DNA of 64,000 bases from assembly GCF_001514265.1 (NCBI RefSeq), contig NZ_KQ948994.1, positions 186,001-250,000 of the forward strand, in the 5' to 3' direction. The position numbers and the translations under genes are program-made. Of the stretch, positions 32,684-40,980 are shown in pieces. How positions within the stretch are numbered: position 1 is the stretch's first letter; each line of letters starts with the position of its first letter. Below the pieces are notes generated by a model. It ran no database searches. It worked only from the letters and a program-made list of their open reading frames with translations, and had not been told where the DNA came from. This DNA comes from Streptomyces resistomycificus (GTDB lineage: Bacteria > Actinomycetota > Actinomycetes > Streptomycetales > Streptomycetaceae).

Positions 32684-33072
32684 GTCTGGCGCTCCATTGT
32701 CGAATGGCGCTGCACGAAGAGGTCGAAGGCTTGTGCGACCTGCTCGTCCGACGCCTCCGAGATGTCCAGCACGTCGTTGTCCAGCGTCAGGCGCAGTGAC
32801 GGGCGGGCGTGCTGGCATCGGCCCAGCCAGCCCCGGAGCACGGTGACCACCTGGCTCAGAGCGGTTGCCGAACCGCCCAGGGCGACCAGGAGGGATCCGA
32901 TCGAGGCCACGTCCACGGCTCGCGCACCGGGCGGAACCTCTTCGGCCGCCGGGGCTGTCACGTCGTCCACGTCGAGTTGGAGCAGTTCATCGCGCAGATA
33001 GCCGGTCAGCTCGGCCACGCGCTCGGGTTCCGCTCCCTCCTCGGAAAGGAGGATCTGCAGTTCTTTGTCCAC
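32680..33072 (-). CDS. Effector-associated constant component EACC1
   Basis: 130 residues from a GTG start with AGGGGG 8 bases upstream. The core ASIGSLLVALGGSATALSQVV, then LRGWLGRCQHARPSLRLTLDNDVLDISEASDEQVAQAF and LFVQRH, is the EACC1 pattern. The EACC families were defined as constant partners of diverse effectors in actinobacterial NTP-dependent conflict systems. The first 60 residues are acidic and helical. One hydrophobic stretch (about 55-78) could insert into or lie on a membrane. The four-base overlap with the caspase gene indicates that the two proteins are made together, probably as a regulatory partner and its effector. Confidence 0.85.
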   Translation of the reverse strand: MDKELQILLSEEGAEPERVAELTGYLRDELLQLDVDDVTAPAAEEVPPGARAVDVASIGSLLVALGGSATALSQVVTVLRGWLGRCQHARPSLRLTLDNDVLDISEASDEQVAQAFDLFVQRHSTMERQT

Positions 33073-33251
33073 CGGGTCAGCCCCCTAATTCAGCGAGCAG
33101 GGGCGGCGCAGAGTCGGACCGACGGTGGCTCCACGTCCTTCCTCCAGTCTGTGCCGTCCGCCGTGTTGGGGCAAATCGCACCTGAAGGAATGTGGCGCCA
33201 TCGCCGAGTCGACCACGTCCGATGGCATCGGCGACCTGGCTCGCGTGGTGT

Positions 33252-33313
33252 GTGACATCAGCGTCGAGTGGCGTTGGTCTGGTGGGTGACATCAGTGTCG
33301 AGTGGCATTGGTC
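33252..33313. repeat. Pair of 28-bp direct repeats upstream of EACC1
   Basis: Two 28-bp copies starting GTGACATCAG and ending TTGGTC (33252-33279 and 33286-33313) differ at two positions and are 34 bp apart. They lie in the 291-bp stretch between the EACC1 start and the Cys-rich gene, where regulatory sites of the caspase operon would be expected. Confidence 0.7.
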
Positions 33314-33363
33314 GTTCGGCGGGCGTCTGAGCGTGAGCGTGGCCGCGACCGTGACCCATGTGG

Positions 33364-33621
33364 TCAGATGAATCCGTGGTGGCCGGTCCTCGAATGACCG
33401 CAGGTGTCCCTGGCACACCTGGAGCTGGCGCCTTCGTACTGGTCGCAGGGGCACCGATAGCAGTACTGGGCGTCGGGGTCGAAACGCCGGCCGATGGCGG
33501 CCAGCCGTGAGTTGGCGACCTTGTCGAAGCTGCGTAGCTGTTCTTCGAGCGTGCTGAGGTCCGCCTCGTTCTCTGCGTACGCCTTCTTCTCGGCGTCTGT
33601 GAGGCCGTACGTGGGTTGCAT
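33364..33621 (-). CDS. Small Cys-rich protein, unrecognised
   Basis: 85 residues. The ATG at 33621 has GGGAGGGA directly before it; a TTG four codons upstream lies inside that ribosome site. The first half is a charged helix (GLTDAEKKAYAENEADLSTLEEQLRS), and the second half holds five cysteines and several histidines (YCYRCPCDQYEG, SRCARDTCGHSRTGHHGF), a likely zinc-binding knuckle. I do not recognise the family. It is on the same strand as the EACC1-caspase pair, 291 bp upstream, so a link is possible but not shown. Confidence 0.6.
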   Translation of the reverse strand: MQPTYGLTDAEKKAYAENEADLSTLEEQLRSFDKVANSRLAAIGRRFDPDAQYCYRCPCDQYEGASSRCARDTCGHSRTGHHGFI

Positions 33622-33734
33622 GTTCCCTCCCAACGCTGGGTCGGGTGGTTCTTCCCTTGTATCGAGGATGGCTCAGTGACCAACGCTCTGCATGTCGGCC
33701 ACCGGAAACCTGCTCAACCACCCCTGACAGACGA

Positions 33735-33763
33735 CGGACAGGACATCGCTCCTGCAATACCCT
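33735..33763 (+). promoter_or_regulatory. Leaderless promoter of the 33771 gene
   Basis: CGGACA (33735-33740), a 17-base spacer, TACCCT (33758-33763) and 7 bases to the ATG. Confidence 0.5.
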
Positions 33764-33770
33764 CACCAGG

Positions 33771-34052
33771 ATGAACAGCGAAGCTGTGGCGCATCTGGAG
33801 TGGTGGGCGAACACCTCAACCTGCCTCGCCCGCATACCCGTCAGCGTCGAGGCTGCGACCGGGGATGCCTGGAGGGCGACCGCGCTGCCCGAGCTCGACC
33901 CGGAGACGCGAGACAGCCTCGCCTTCCTCATCGACCTCAGCCCGGTCTTCACCCTCCGCTTCAAGAACGACGCGGTCGTGGAGGTTGTCGCAGAGCTCGC
34001 GGGAGACCTCAATCGTCTGCATCTGCGCACTACTCCAAGTCCCCACGAGTGA
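33771..34052 (+). CDS. Hypothetical 93-residue protein
   Basis: 93 residues. No signal peptide or membrane helix. The sequence is mixed alpha/beta (AVAHLEWWANTSTCLARIPVSVEA, DPETRDSLAFLIDLSPVFTLRFKNDAVVEVVAEL). I do not recognise it. The ATG lies 7 bases after TACCCT with no ribosome site, so it is probably leaderless, which also supports its being a real gene. Confidence 0.6.
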   Translation: MNSEAVAHLEWWANTSTCLARIPVSVEAATGDAWRATALPELDPETRDSLAFLIDLSPVFTLRFKNDAVVEVVAELAGDLNRLHLRTTPSPHE

Positions 34053-34208
34053 GGGAGCCTTCAGCCGCACGAGAACAGGCCGTCGCGCTGACAGGCAGAC
34101 GCAGACCAGGTCCCGCTCGCAGAGGGACAGGCAGTGGCGCCCACGCCGCTCGCGGACCGCTACCTGCCGAAGACCGCGTCATTTCCGAACGCGATAGCGT
34201 GGGTCGTC

Positions 34209-34682
34209 ATGGCTGACGTCTATGAGCTCTCCGTCGTGCTCAACCTGCGCGAGGACCTGTCCGACGAAGAACTTGCGGAGCTTCGGTGGCATCTGGGGCT
34301 CGGACCCCGGCCGGAAGTCCTCCGCATAGTGCCCGAGTTCCCCATCGTGGTGGAAGACGACGCCGGCGAACCTGTCATCGAGAACCATCCCGTGCCCCTT
34401 CTTGGCCGGCACGGCGCCGCGTGGAAGGTGGGTGGGGCACTCACGGCAGTACTTCTGCGACCGGACGACCCCACGCACGGGGCATGGGTCCTGACCATCC
34501 GCCAGGAGATCCACCCCGACGAGTTCGACATCACGGCCGAACTCCTCACCTGGTTGGCCGGTAGGGCGGACGACCGGCACCGTCCCGACGCCGAGGCGGT
34601 TCACCTGGGCTGGACCCGGTTCCATGAAGCGGACCGGTTCGAACCTCTGACCGTTCGAGATGGCCAAGTCGCATGGCCGTAG
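34209..34682 (+). CDS. Hypothetical 157-residue protein
   Basis: 157 residues. MADVYELSVVLNLREDLSDEELAELRWHLGLGP is followed by a segment with ENHPVPLLGRHGAAWKVGGALTAVL and WVLTIRQEIHPDEFDITAELLTWLA. It looks like a cytoplasmic alpha/beta protein of a streptomycete family without a known role. TAGCGT (34195-34200) stands 8 bases before the ATG and there is no ribosome site. An in-frame start at 34134 is not supported. Confidence 0.65.
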   Translation: MADVYELSVVLNLREDLSDEELAELRWHLGLGPRPEVLRIVPEFPIVVEDDAGEPVIENHPVPLLGRHGAAWKVGGALTAVLLRPDDPTHGAWVLTIRQEIHPDEFDITAELLTWLAGRADDRHRPDAEAVHLGWTRFHEADRFEPLTVRDGQVAWP

Positions 34683-34939
34683 AGGCCCCGCACGGGGTGG
34701 AGTTGGCCCAGTCGGCGTTCGCACCGCGGACGAACAGGCATGGCGGGCCCCGTGAGCTCGGCCGGACAGCCGGACACGCGGCGAACGGTCGTGTGCGGCG
34801 AACGGTCGTGTGCGGCCAGGACGGCGGACGGCGGCATGCTTGCCTGTGACGACACCACCCAAGGATCCCGGTCCACGGTCTGCGCGGACTCACTGCGGCC
34901 GGCGAGATCAGCACTCCGCCCCGCCGACGGCCGACCGCA

Positions 34940-35791
34940 TCAGTCGCCGAGCATGTCGAGGATGTGTGGCCACGCGGCCGCGCCGAGGAGCGCGTCAGCT
35001 TCGGGCGTGCCTCCGTACTGGAAACGCGAGGAGGCCGAGGCCGTGCTCTCACCGGGAAGTCGTGGCCGGTGGCCGGCGTCCTGGCGGGTAATCAGTCTCA
35101 CCGGAGCGGAGGCCGAGCGCCGGCGTTGCGCCAACTCCTCGGCGAAGGGCAGGGATGGCCACATCGCGTCGTCACCACCCGCGACAAGCAACAGATCGGC
35201 CCGGGCCCTCTCCACGGGTATCTCCGCGGGGGGAAGTCGATGGACGAGGGTTCTCTCGCTGAGCTCGTACCATGCGCGGATGGCGATGGGACCGCCTGAC
35301 GTGTGTGGGGGAGTCCAGGAATCGTCCATCGGAAGGAAGGGAAGCGGCTGCTCCCTCCACGTCCATGACGACCGATAGGGCAGCTGCTCGCCGTCGCGGC
35401 CCGGTCCGATGTTGCACCAGACCCGCGATGTCGGCGACAGCGCGATGACCACGTCCACGCGCGGCTCGTGCACCGCGGTGAGCAGGGCGGCTTCAGCCCC
35501 CTTGGAGGTGCCGAGGATGCCGATGCGCCGCGCCCCGCCCGAGCGGAGAAGATCGACGCCGTCGACGAACGTCTCCAGGGGGATCTCGCAGATTCCCGGA
35601 GACTGTTCGGGCCCGCCGAACCAACGGATCGCCAAGGCCGCAAAGCCCTGCTCGGCGAGGATGCGCGCCCTCTCCCGTTCGATGCGCCCACTGGAGCCCG
35701 CCAGGACCAGAACGCCGACGTCAGCGCCGAGGGTGGGAGCGATCAGAACGCCTTCCCACGGATGGGTCAGCTCCCGCTCTGTCAGTTCCAC
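34940..35791 (-). CDS. BAAT/DLH-like acyl hydrolase
   Basis: 283 residues. Alpha/beta hydrolase related to the C-terminal domain of bile-acid-CoA:amino acid acyltransferases and acyl-CoA thioesterases. GVLVLAGSSGR supplies the oxyanion loop, GILGTSKGAEAAL the nucleophile Ser, VAGGDDAMWPS the acid, and DAGHRPRLPG the catalytic His. The N-terminal acyl-CoA thioesterase-like domain of the larger relatives is absent. GGGGAGAG precedes the GTG start at 35791. The gene is alone; the 257 bp downstream are empty. The substrate is probably an acyl thioester or ester, not determinable here. Confidence 0.82.
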   Translation of the reverse strand: MELTERELTHPWEGVLIAPTLGADVGVLVLAGSSGRIERERARILAEQGFAALAIRWFGGPEQSPGICEIPLETFVDGVDLLRSGGARRIGILGTSKGAEAALLTAVHEPRVDVVIALSPTSRVWCNIGPGRDGEQLPYRSSWTWREQPLPFLPMDDSWTPPHTSGGPIAIRAWYELSERTLVHRLPPAEIPVERARADLLLVAGGDDAMWPSLPFAEELAQRRRSASAPVRLITRQDAGHRPRLPGESTASASSRFQYGGTPEADALLGAAAWPHILDMLGD

Positions 35792-35934
35792 GCGCTCTCC
35801 CCGCGGTCCGCCCCCAGCCGCTCTGTGTGCCAGGGCAGCCTGCTCGGCCTTTTATGCCCCGTACAGGTGACAGGTAACGCCCCGTCGGCCCGCTGTCTGG
35901 GAGTTCATTGGTGAAGCGGGGTGCCGGATTCGCC

Positions 35935-36978
35935 TCATGACACCGAAGTTCGGCCGCCAGTTCGCGTGGGGGCCTGTGCGCGGGCTCGCACGATGATCTT
36001 CCCGGTGTTCTCGCCGTGCAACATTCCCAGGAACGCGTCCACGATGCCATCGAAACCGTCAACCACCGTCTCGTCCGGAGCGAGCCGGCCGCTCTGGATA
36101 TGCGGCACCGCGAACTCGTACAACTCCTCTTGCAAGTCACGGTAGTTGCTCACCAAGAAGCCCTCCATGCGGATGCTCTTCTCCACGATGTCCGCGTAGT
36201 CGAAGCGCGGCGACGTCGCGTCGGGGGTGTTGTACTGGCTGATCGTGCCGACGCGGACGATGCGCCCGAACTCGCGCAGTGCTCCCACCGCCGCGGCCAG
36301 CTGCTCGCCGCCGACGTTGTCGACGAACACGTCGATACCGCCAGGCGCCGCTTTGCCGAGAAGGTCGGCGGCGGGCCCGTCGTGGTAGTCGAAGGCGGCG
36401 TCATAACCCACCTCCCGCGTGAGGTGGCGGACCTTCTCCGCGGACCCCACGCTGCCCACGAGCCGTCCGGCGCCGAGTAGTTTGGCGAACCGTCCGGTCG
36501 CCGTGCCGACCCCGCCCGCGGCGGCCGACACGAACAGGTCCTCCCCTTCCTGGAGCCGGGCGATCCGGGTCAGGCCCACATAGGCGGTCAGGCCGGTACC
36601 GCCGAGGGTGCTCAAGTACGCGGTCAGGGGTACCGCGTCGAAGCGGGGCAGCTGCCGCATCTCCTCGGGCGTGACCACCGCGTGCGTGCGCCAGCCCCGC
36701 CGATGGAAAACGATCTCGCCCTCGGCCAACCGAGGCGTGCGCGAGGCGATCACCCGCCCGATGGTGCGGCCTTCCAGAGGTGCGTCGAGCGCGAAGCCGC
36801 CGGGCACATCGTCCATCATCTCGCGGTGGTAGGGGTCGACGGACCAGTAGAGGTTTTCCACGAGCGCGCTGCCGGGTGCGGGGTCGGGAAGCGTGGACTC
36901 GACGAAGGCGAAGTGTTCGGCGGTGGGAAAGCCGTGGGGGCGGGCGGTCTGGTGCACGGTGAGAGCGGTCTCGTTCAT
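35935..36978 (-). CDS. NADP-dependent oxidoreductase, leukotriene-B4-dehydrogenase-like
   Basis: 347 residues. Medium-chain reductase without zinc that reduces conjugated enones and aldehydes with NADPH (CurA/LTB4DH group). Signs are NLYWSVDPYHREMM at the N terminus, LGGTGLTAYVGLTRIARLQEGEDLFVSAAAGGVGTATGRFAKLLGAG with the nucleotide-binding turn, GGIDVFVDNVGGEQL and GRIVRVGTISQYN. The ATG at 36978 is 6 bases from TACGGT (36985-36990, minus strand), so the mRNA may be leaderless. A longer open frame to 37554 crosses the LysR gene and is rejected. The divergent LysR regulator and the palindrome between them suggest inducible control, perhaps by electrophiles. Confidence 0.9.
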   Translation of the reverse strand: MNETALTVHQTARPHGFPTAEHFAFVESTLPDPAPGSALVENLYWSVDPYHREMMDDVPGGFALDAPLEGRTIGRVIASRTPRLAEGEIVFHRRGWRTHAVVTPEEMRQLPRFDAVPLTAYLSTLGGTGLTAYVGLTRIARLQEGEDLFVSAAAGGVGTATGRFAKLLGAGRLVGSVGSAEKVRHLTREVGYDAAFDYHDGPAADLLGKAAPGGIDVFVDNVGGEQLAAAVGALREFGRIVRVGTISQYNTPDATSPRFDYADIVEKSIRMEGFLVSNYRDLQEELYEFAVPHIQSGRLAPDETVVDGFDGIVDAFLGMLHGENTGKIIVRARAQAPTRTGGRTSVS

Positions 36979-37044
36979 GCCCGGACCGTAAGGCGGGAAT
37001 GCGCCACCGGGGCAGCCTGTTGGGCTCATGCGACACACCGTTCC

Positions 37045-37059
37045 ATGAGCAGTTCTCAT
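37045..37059. promoter_or_regulatory. LysR-type T-N11-A box
   Basis: ATGAGCAGTTCTCAT is a perfect 5-5-5 inverted repeat with the T-N11-A layout of LysR-family sites. It lies 20 bp before the lysR start and 67 bp before the divergent oxidoreductase gene, the usual place for autorepression plus activation. Confidence 0.65.
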
Positions 37060-37078
37060 ACCTTGAGGTGAGCGCCCC

Positions 37079-38005
37079 GTGGCCCGTACGACTGACTCCG
37101 ATCTCGCCCCGCGGGAACTGCGCGTCCTGGTCGCGGTCGCGGACACGGGCGGCTTCTCGGCCGCGGCCGGCACACTCGGTCTGACGCAGTCAGCGGTCTC
37201 CCACTCGGTTCGCGGCAGCGAGCGCAGGATCGGTGCCGTCCTCTTCGAACGCGGCCGCACCGGCGCCCGCCCCACCCCTGCCGGAGAGAAGGCTGTCGCG
37301 CACGCCCGCCGGGTGCTCCGCCTGCTGGACGTCCTGACCTCCGAGGCGCGCGCCGCCGCGCGGCCCGATGCTGCTGAGGGGGTGCTGCGGATCGCGGCCT
37401 TCCGCAGCGCGGCCCTGCACCTGCTGCCGCCCGTCCTGCAGCGGCTACGCGCCCGAAACCCCGGGATCGAGCCTCGGGTGCGGATCGTACGCGAGGTGGG
37501 GCGAGGTACCGCGGGCGAAGTGGCCGACGGGAAAGCCGACGTAGCCATCGCCACACTGGGCGGCTCCGTGCCGCTTCCACCCGCTCTCGTCGCGCGCGGA
37601 CTCCTCGAAGAGCCGTATGCCCTGGTACACCCGACGGGTCACGCCGCCCCGCGCTCGCTCCCCCTGGTCGACTGGGCCGAGAACTGTGGCTCGTACACCC
37701 GCAATTGGTGGGCGACACAGGACTGGATCCCGAAGGCGACCGTCGAGGCCGAGGACGACGGAGCAGTGCTCTCCTTGGTGAGCGGAGGCCACGGCATGGC
37801 GATCATGCCGGCGCTCTCCTTGGCCGGAGCACCGGACTCGGTGGGGATCACCGACCTCGGCGCCGAGCGCCCGACACGCCAGGTCGGCTATGTCACCACC
37901 TCCGAACTGGCCGGATCCGCTGTCGTGCGCGCCTTGGTGCGGGAACTGCGGGCGACGGTCCCGCAGGGGACGAGCCATCTCAGCGGTAGGGCCGACCGGG
38001 CGTGA
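37079..38005 (+). CDS. LysR-family transcription regulator
   Basis: 308 residues. The N-terminal winged helix-turn-helix (LRVLVAVADTGGFSAAAGTLGLTQSAVSHSVRGSERRIGAVLFERGRTGARPT) and the effector-binding domain (about 95-300: EGVLRIAAFRSAALHLLPPVLQRLRARNPGIEPRV, GKADVAIATLGG, MAIMPALSLAG) are complete. The GTG start has GAGGTGA upstream. It is divergent from the NADP oxidoreductase gene, its probable target, through the palindrome at 37045. The inducer is unknown. Confidence 0.9.
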   Translation: MARTTDSDLAPRELRVLVAVADTGGFSAAAGTLGLTQSAVSHSVRGSERRIGAVLFERGRTGARPTPAGEKAVAHARRVLRLLDVLTSEARAAARPDAAEGVLRIAAFRSAALHLLPPVLQRLRARNPGIEPRVRIVREVGRGTAGEVADGKADVAIATLGGSVPLPPALVARGLLEEPYALVHPTGHAAPRSLPLVDWAENCGSYTRNWWATQDWIPKATVEAEDDGAVLSLVSGGHGMAIMPALSLAGAPDSVGITDLGAERPTRQVGYVTTSELAGSAVVRALVRELRATVPQGTSHLSGRADRA

Positions 38006-38117
38006 TCACGGCGAAGACCTGGCGGAGACTGGCGAAGACCTCCGGTGTGGTGGAGCTGTCCAGGACTGCACCGCACGGAGGCCCTCCTGTCCCACCGTAG
38101 TGCCCGTCTGACCGCCC

Positions 38118-38174
38118 ACTGCCCGTGGGGCAGTACAGCCAGGGCCTGTCCGGCGGAGCTTGCCGGACAGGCCC
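38118..38174. terminator. Double hairpin between convergent genes
   Basis: ACTGCCC-GTG-GGGCAGT (38118-38134) is followed by a perfect 13-bp stem (GGGCCTGTCCGGC, 38142-38154, with 38162-38174; 7-base loop). They lie between the stop of the LysR gene and the stop of the DUF1062 gene and can serve both strands. Confidence 0.8.
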
Positions 38175-38190
38175 CTGACGCGAGAAGGGA

Positions 38191-38739
38191 TCAGCGCTTG
38201 AGCGTGAAGCTGAAGTCGCCGGAGAGCTTGCCGCTCAGCCGGGTTGCCGAAACGACATTCCCCTCCGTGATCAGTCTCTCGACCTCGCCCCGCGAAAGGC
38301 CGCATCCTTCAGCGATCAGTCGCGTCGGCCGGACAGGGATCCGCGCCGCGAAGCGGACCGAGACGTCGATCACCTCGCGGTCCAGGTGATCCGGTCCGTC
38401 GGTGTCGAGGCGCCAGGCGTTGTCCCAGTCGAGGGCGATGCGATTACGGTGCTGCACGATCGGATCCTGGAGCAACTCAGCGGTCAGGCCAGGGTCGTTG
38501 TCATGCAGTCGGTCCAGCAGCTCAGGTCGTACGGAGCGCACGTTCATCCGCTCCAGGAGCGTGAGCTTCGCAGTCACGCCGCAAGCGGTACACAGCACGA
38601 GCAGCCAGGCGTCTATGAGCTTGTGGTGGGCGTTGACGCGGAATTTGCCGCTGGCCCGGAATCGCTCGGACGCGCATGTGTGGCAACGCCGGAGAACGAG
38701 CGGCAGGCAGGTGGGCACGACCACCCAGGTTTTGAGCAC
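38191..38739 (-). CDS. DUF1062 protein
   Basis: 182 residues. The N terminus LRRCHTCASERFRASGKFRVNAHHKLIDAWLLVLCTACGVTAKL holds two CxxC knuckles and is typical of DUF1062, followed by RMNVRSVRPELLDRLHDND, an arginine-rich middle and a C-terminal helical part (LIAEGCGLSRGEVERLITEG) resembling an S4-like or helix-turn-helix RNA/DNA-binding motif. The role of the family is not known. The 264 bp upstream to 39003 holds no gene. Confidence 0.85.
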   Translation of the reverse strand: MLKTWVVVPTCLPLVLRRCHTCASERFRASGKFRVNAHHKLIDAWLLVLCTACGVTAKLTLLERMNVRSVRPELLDRLHDNDPGLTAELLQDPIVQHRNRIALDWDNAWRLDTDGPDHLDREVIDVSVRFAARIPVRPTRLIAEGCGLSRGEVERLITEGNVVSATRLSGKLSGDFSFTLKR

Positions 38740-39003
38740 AGAAGTACACCGGTTTCAGTGAGAAGTCCGCAGCAAAAAGGAGCGCGGCGCACAGGCGCGA
38801 CGCGCGACGATTCAGCACTCGGGAGGTCTCACACGGTGTACAACGGCAGGTCCTTGCCTCGACAACTCGGTTCGCCAGCACGGTAGTAGCGCACAGGGGC
38901 GCCGCTCCACCGGTTTTCGAGCGCCTCACCGCCACAGCTGGCAGGCCCTCGTCATCTCCGGTGCCGTACGCGACCTGCCTATCGGGACCGACGTCCCCAG
39001 CGG

Positions 39004-39621
39004 TCAGAGGCTGGCGAGCAGGCTGTCCAGTGGGGCCGGGGCGCGGTCGGGGTCGAGTGCCTCGACGAGGACGCGGCCATAATGGATCTTGCGTCCCTTC
39101 TTCGTTCCGAGGAAGCGCCTGAACTGCTGCTGTGGGGCACGGCCCTGCTGCGCGGGCTGGCGCAGGAAGGTCCGCAGCGCGCGCAGGTCACCTTCCGCCC
39201 GGACAAGCTCCTCGACCCGTGACACGCCCAACACACGGATGAGCTCGTCCTCCAGGTCCGCCGCGCAGACGAAGAAGCCTTGTGGTGGCGCACTGGCCCG
39301 TTCGAAGCCGCGGGCGTAGTAGCCGCGCTCCGCCTCGTCGCACAGTCCCGTGAGGCGGAGGCCCAGTCCAGGTGAACCTAGGAGACCGGCGTAGTGCCCG
39401 ACGCTCATCGCGCCGCCGATCGACAGGACGCAGACGCCCTCGGCAGCCAGGTTCCGGCCGCGGCTCGCTGCCAGCGTGTTGACCGCGGCGACGTCGCTCG
39501 GCCCTTCGAGCAGGACGGCTGCCTGGATGGGCAGCCGCGCGGCGAGCTCGCGCGCGGGGGCGCCGGGGCCACCCGCCGCCCACGCGGTGACCGCGTCCCG
39601 GAACGCCTCCATGTCAGTCAT
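39004..39621 (-). CDS. Stand-alone OLD-like TOPRIM domain protein
   Basis: 205 residues. QAAVLLEGPSDVAAVNTLAA contains the TOPRIM glutamate, VCVLSIGGAMSVGHYAGLL is the next strand, and LTGLCDEAERGYYARG and CAADLEDELIRVLG give the acidic residues expected for metal binding. The C-terminal part (LRTFLRQPAQQGRAPQQQFRRFLGTKKGRKIHYGRVLVEAL) matches the tail of OLD-type nucleases. The ABC ATPase that normally precedes this domain is missing, so it is either an independent nuclease or nucleotidyl transferase, or it partners an ATPase elsewhere. The ATG at 39621 is used; the longer frame to 39912 overlaps the next gene and has poor codon use. Confidence 0.75.
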   Translation of the reverse strand: MTDMEAFRDAVTAWAAGGPGAPARELAARLPIQAAVLLEGPSDVAAVNTLAASRGRNLAAEGVCVLSIGGAMSVGHYAGLLGSPGLGLRLTGLCDEAERGYYARGFERASAPPQGFFVCAADLEDELIRVLGVSRVEELVRAEGDLRALRTFLRQPAQQGRAPQQQFRRFLGTKKGRKIHYGRVLVEALDPDRAPAPLDSLLASL

Positions 39622-39895
39622 GGGACGAGTCTCAGCCCGTTCCGGCAGCAGCGCGAGAGAATTTCCCCCGGTACCTCGGTCGACCGTGAGCTGTTGGGCC
39701 CGAGGCTGCCGGACGACGAGCCGGCCTGGCCCTCGTAGTCGCTGCCGACGATTGAGAGAGACCTGTCCGCCGGGCTGACTGTGACGTTGCAGGGCGACGC
39801 AGGACCTGTCCGGGTGAGTCACGGCCCTGTGGTGCCCTCCTGAGTCCGAGAGATATTCGCTGGCCATCGGGTCATTCGGTTGGCAGGCTCCGGTC

Positions 39896-40753
39896 ATGGA
39901 CTCCCAGGTCAACGACGTGCCGAGTCAGTCCTGGCTCGGTGCCCCCATCGACGCCCGCCCTCTGTTCGCTCCGGAACACACCGCACTGATGGCCACGCTG
40001 CGCGGTTTGGCGCCCTCCGACTGGAGCAAGGAAGCTGTGCCGGGCTGGACCGTCCACGATCTCGCCGCACACATCCTGGGCGACTGCTACGGGCGCCTCG
40101 CCCGTGGCCGCGACTCTCGCCGGGAAGGTCCCGCCGTCGCGCCGGGCGAGACGCTGGAGGCGTTCATCCACCGCATCAACCAGGAGTGGGTGGAAGCCTT
40201 CTCCCGGGTGAGTCCGGCCGCGCTCACCGACACCCTCGGCCTCATCGGCGGTCAGATCGCCCCGTTCTTCGAGGCCACCGACCCCGACTCGCCGTCACTG
40301 GGTGTGTCCTGGGCCGGCGTCGACCCGGCGCCGATGTGGCTGGACAGCGCCCGCGAGTTCACCGAGTTCTGGACCCATCGCCAACAGATCGGCCGCGCGG
40401 TAGGCCAGGGCACCGACCCTGATCCGCGGTTCCTGTCCGTGGTGCTGGACACCTTCATGCGGGCCCTGCCCCACACCCTGCGCGAGGCCGCCGCGCCGGT
40501 GGGCACACAGGTCCGGGTGCAGATCGACGGGCCGGCCGGCGGCAGCTGGACGGTCACGGCCACCGGTCCCCGCTGGTCACTCGCCCAGTCGGACGCCGGA
40601 CGTCCCGCGGCTCTCGTACGGCTGGACGCGGAGACCGCTTGGCGCCTGTGCACGCGCGGCATCCAGCCGGACACAGCCCTCGCTCGCGCCCGCATCGACG
40701 GCGACCGCGAACTGGCCGAGTCCGTCTGCCAGATCGTGTCCATCGTCTACTGA
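39896..40753 (+). CDS. Mycothiol-dependent maleylpyruvate-isomerase-family protein
   Basis: 285 residues. The DinB-like helical domain has GWTVHDLAAHILGD (first metal His), then EWVEAF and REFTEFWTHRQQIG with the further ligands. The C-terminal SCP-like domain (GGSWTVTATGPRWSLAQSDAGRPAALVRLDAETAWRLCTRGI) is complete. The family uses mycothiol, the actinobacterial thiol, as cofactor in isomerisation or conjugation reactions. The start is the ATG at 39896 with a poor ribosome site. The exact substrate is unknown, since most members are not true maleylpyruvate isomerases. Confidence 0.85.
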   Translation: MDSQVNDVPSQSWLGAPIDARPLFAPEHTALMATLRGLAPSDWSKEAVPGWTVHDLAAHILGDCYGRLARGRDSRREGPAVAPGETLEAFIHRINQEWVEAFSRVSPAALTDTLGLIGGQIAPFFEATDPDSPSLGVSWAGVDPAPMWLDSAREFTEFWTHRQQIGRAVGQGTDPDPRFLSVVLDTFMRALPHTLREAAAPVGTQVRVQIDGPAGGSWTVTATGPRWSLAQSDAGRPAALVRLDAETAWRLCTRGIQPDTALARARIDGDRELAESVCQIVSIVY

Positions 40754-40980
40754 CCGCATCCTCAATTTACGCCGCCACGCCCGTGGTGGCCGGCGTGGGC
40801 CGGGTCGCCGAGCCGTCGAAACGCGGCCAGGTCTCCTGCACCGCGTCCCCGGCCTCACCCACCTGCCCGGACGCCAAAAGGCGATCGAGTACAGAAGCGG
40901 CCGACGTGCGCCCGGGCCCTGAACGTCGTGAACGGCTGATCGGCAGCCTTCCGTCGGAGGGCCGAGCTTCCGAGGCCCCG

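Noticed and set aside
32684..32818. N-terminal extension of the caspase
   Set aside because: It overlaps EACC1 by 135 bp and has shadow-frame composition; the ATG at 32683 gives a four-base overlap and the proper caspase start.
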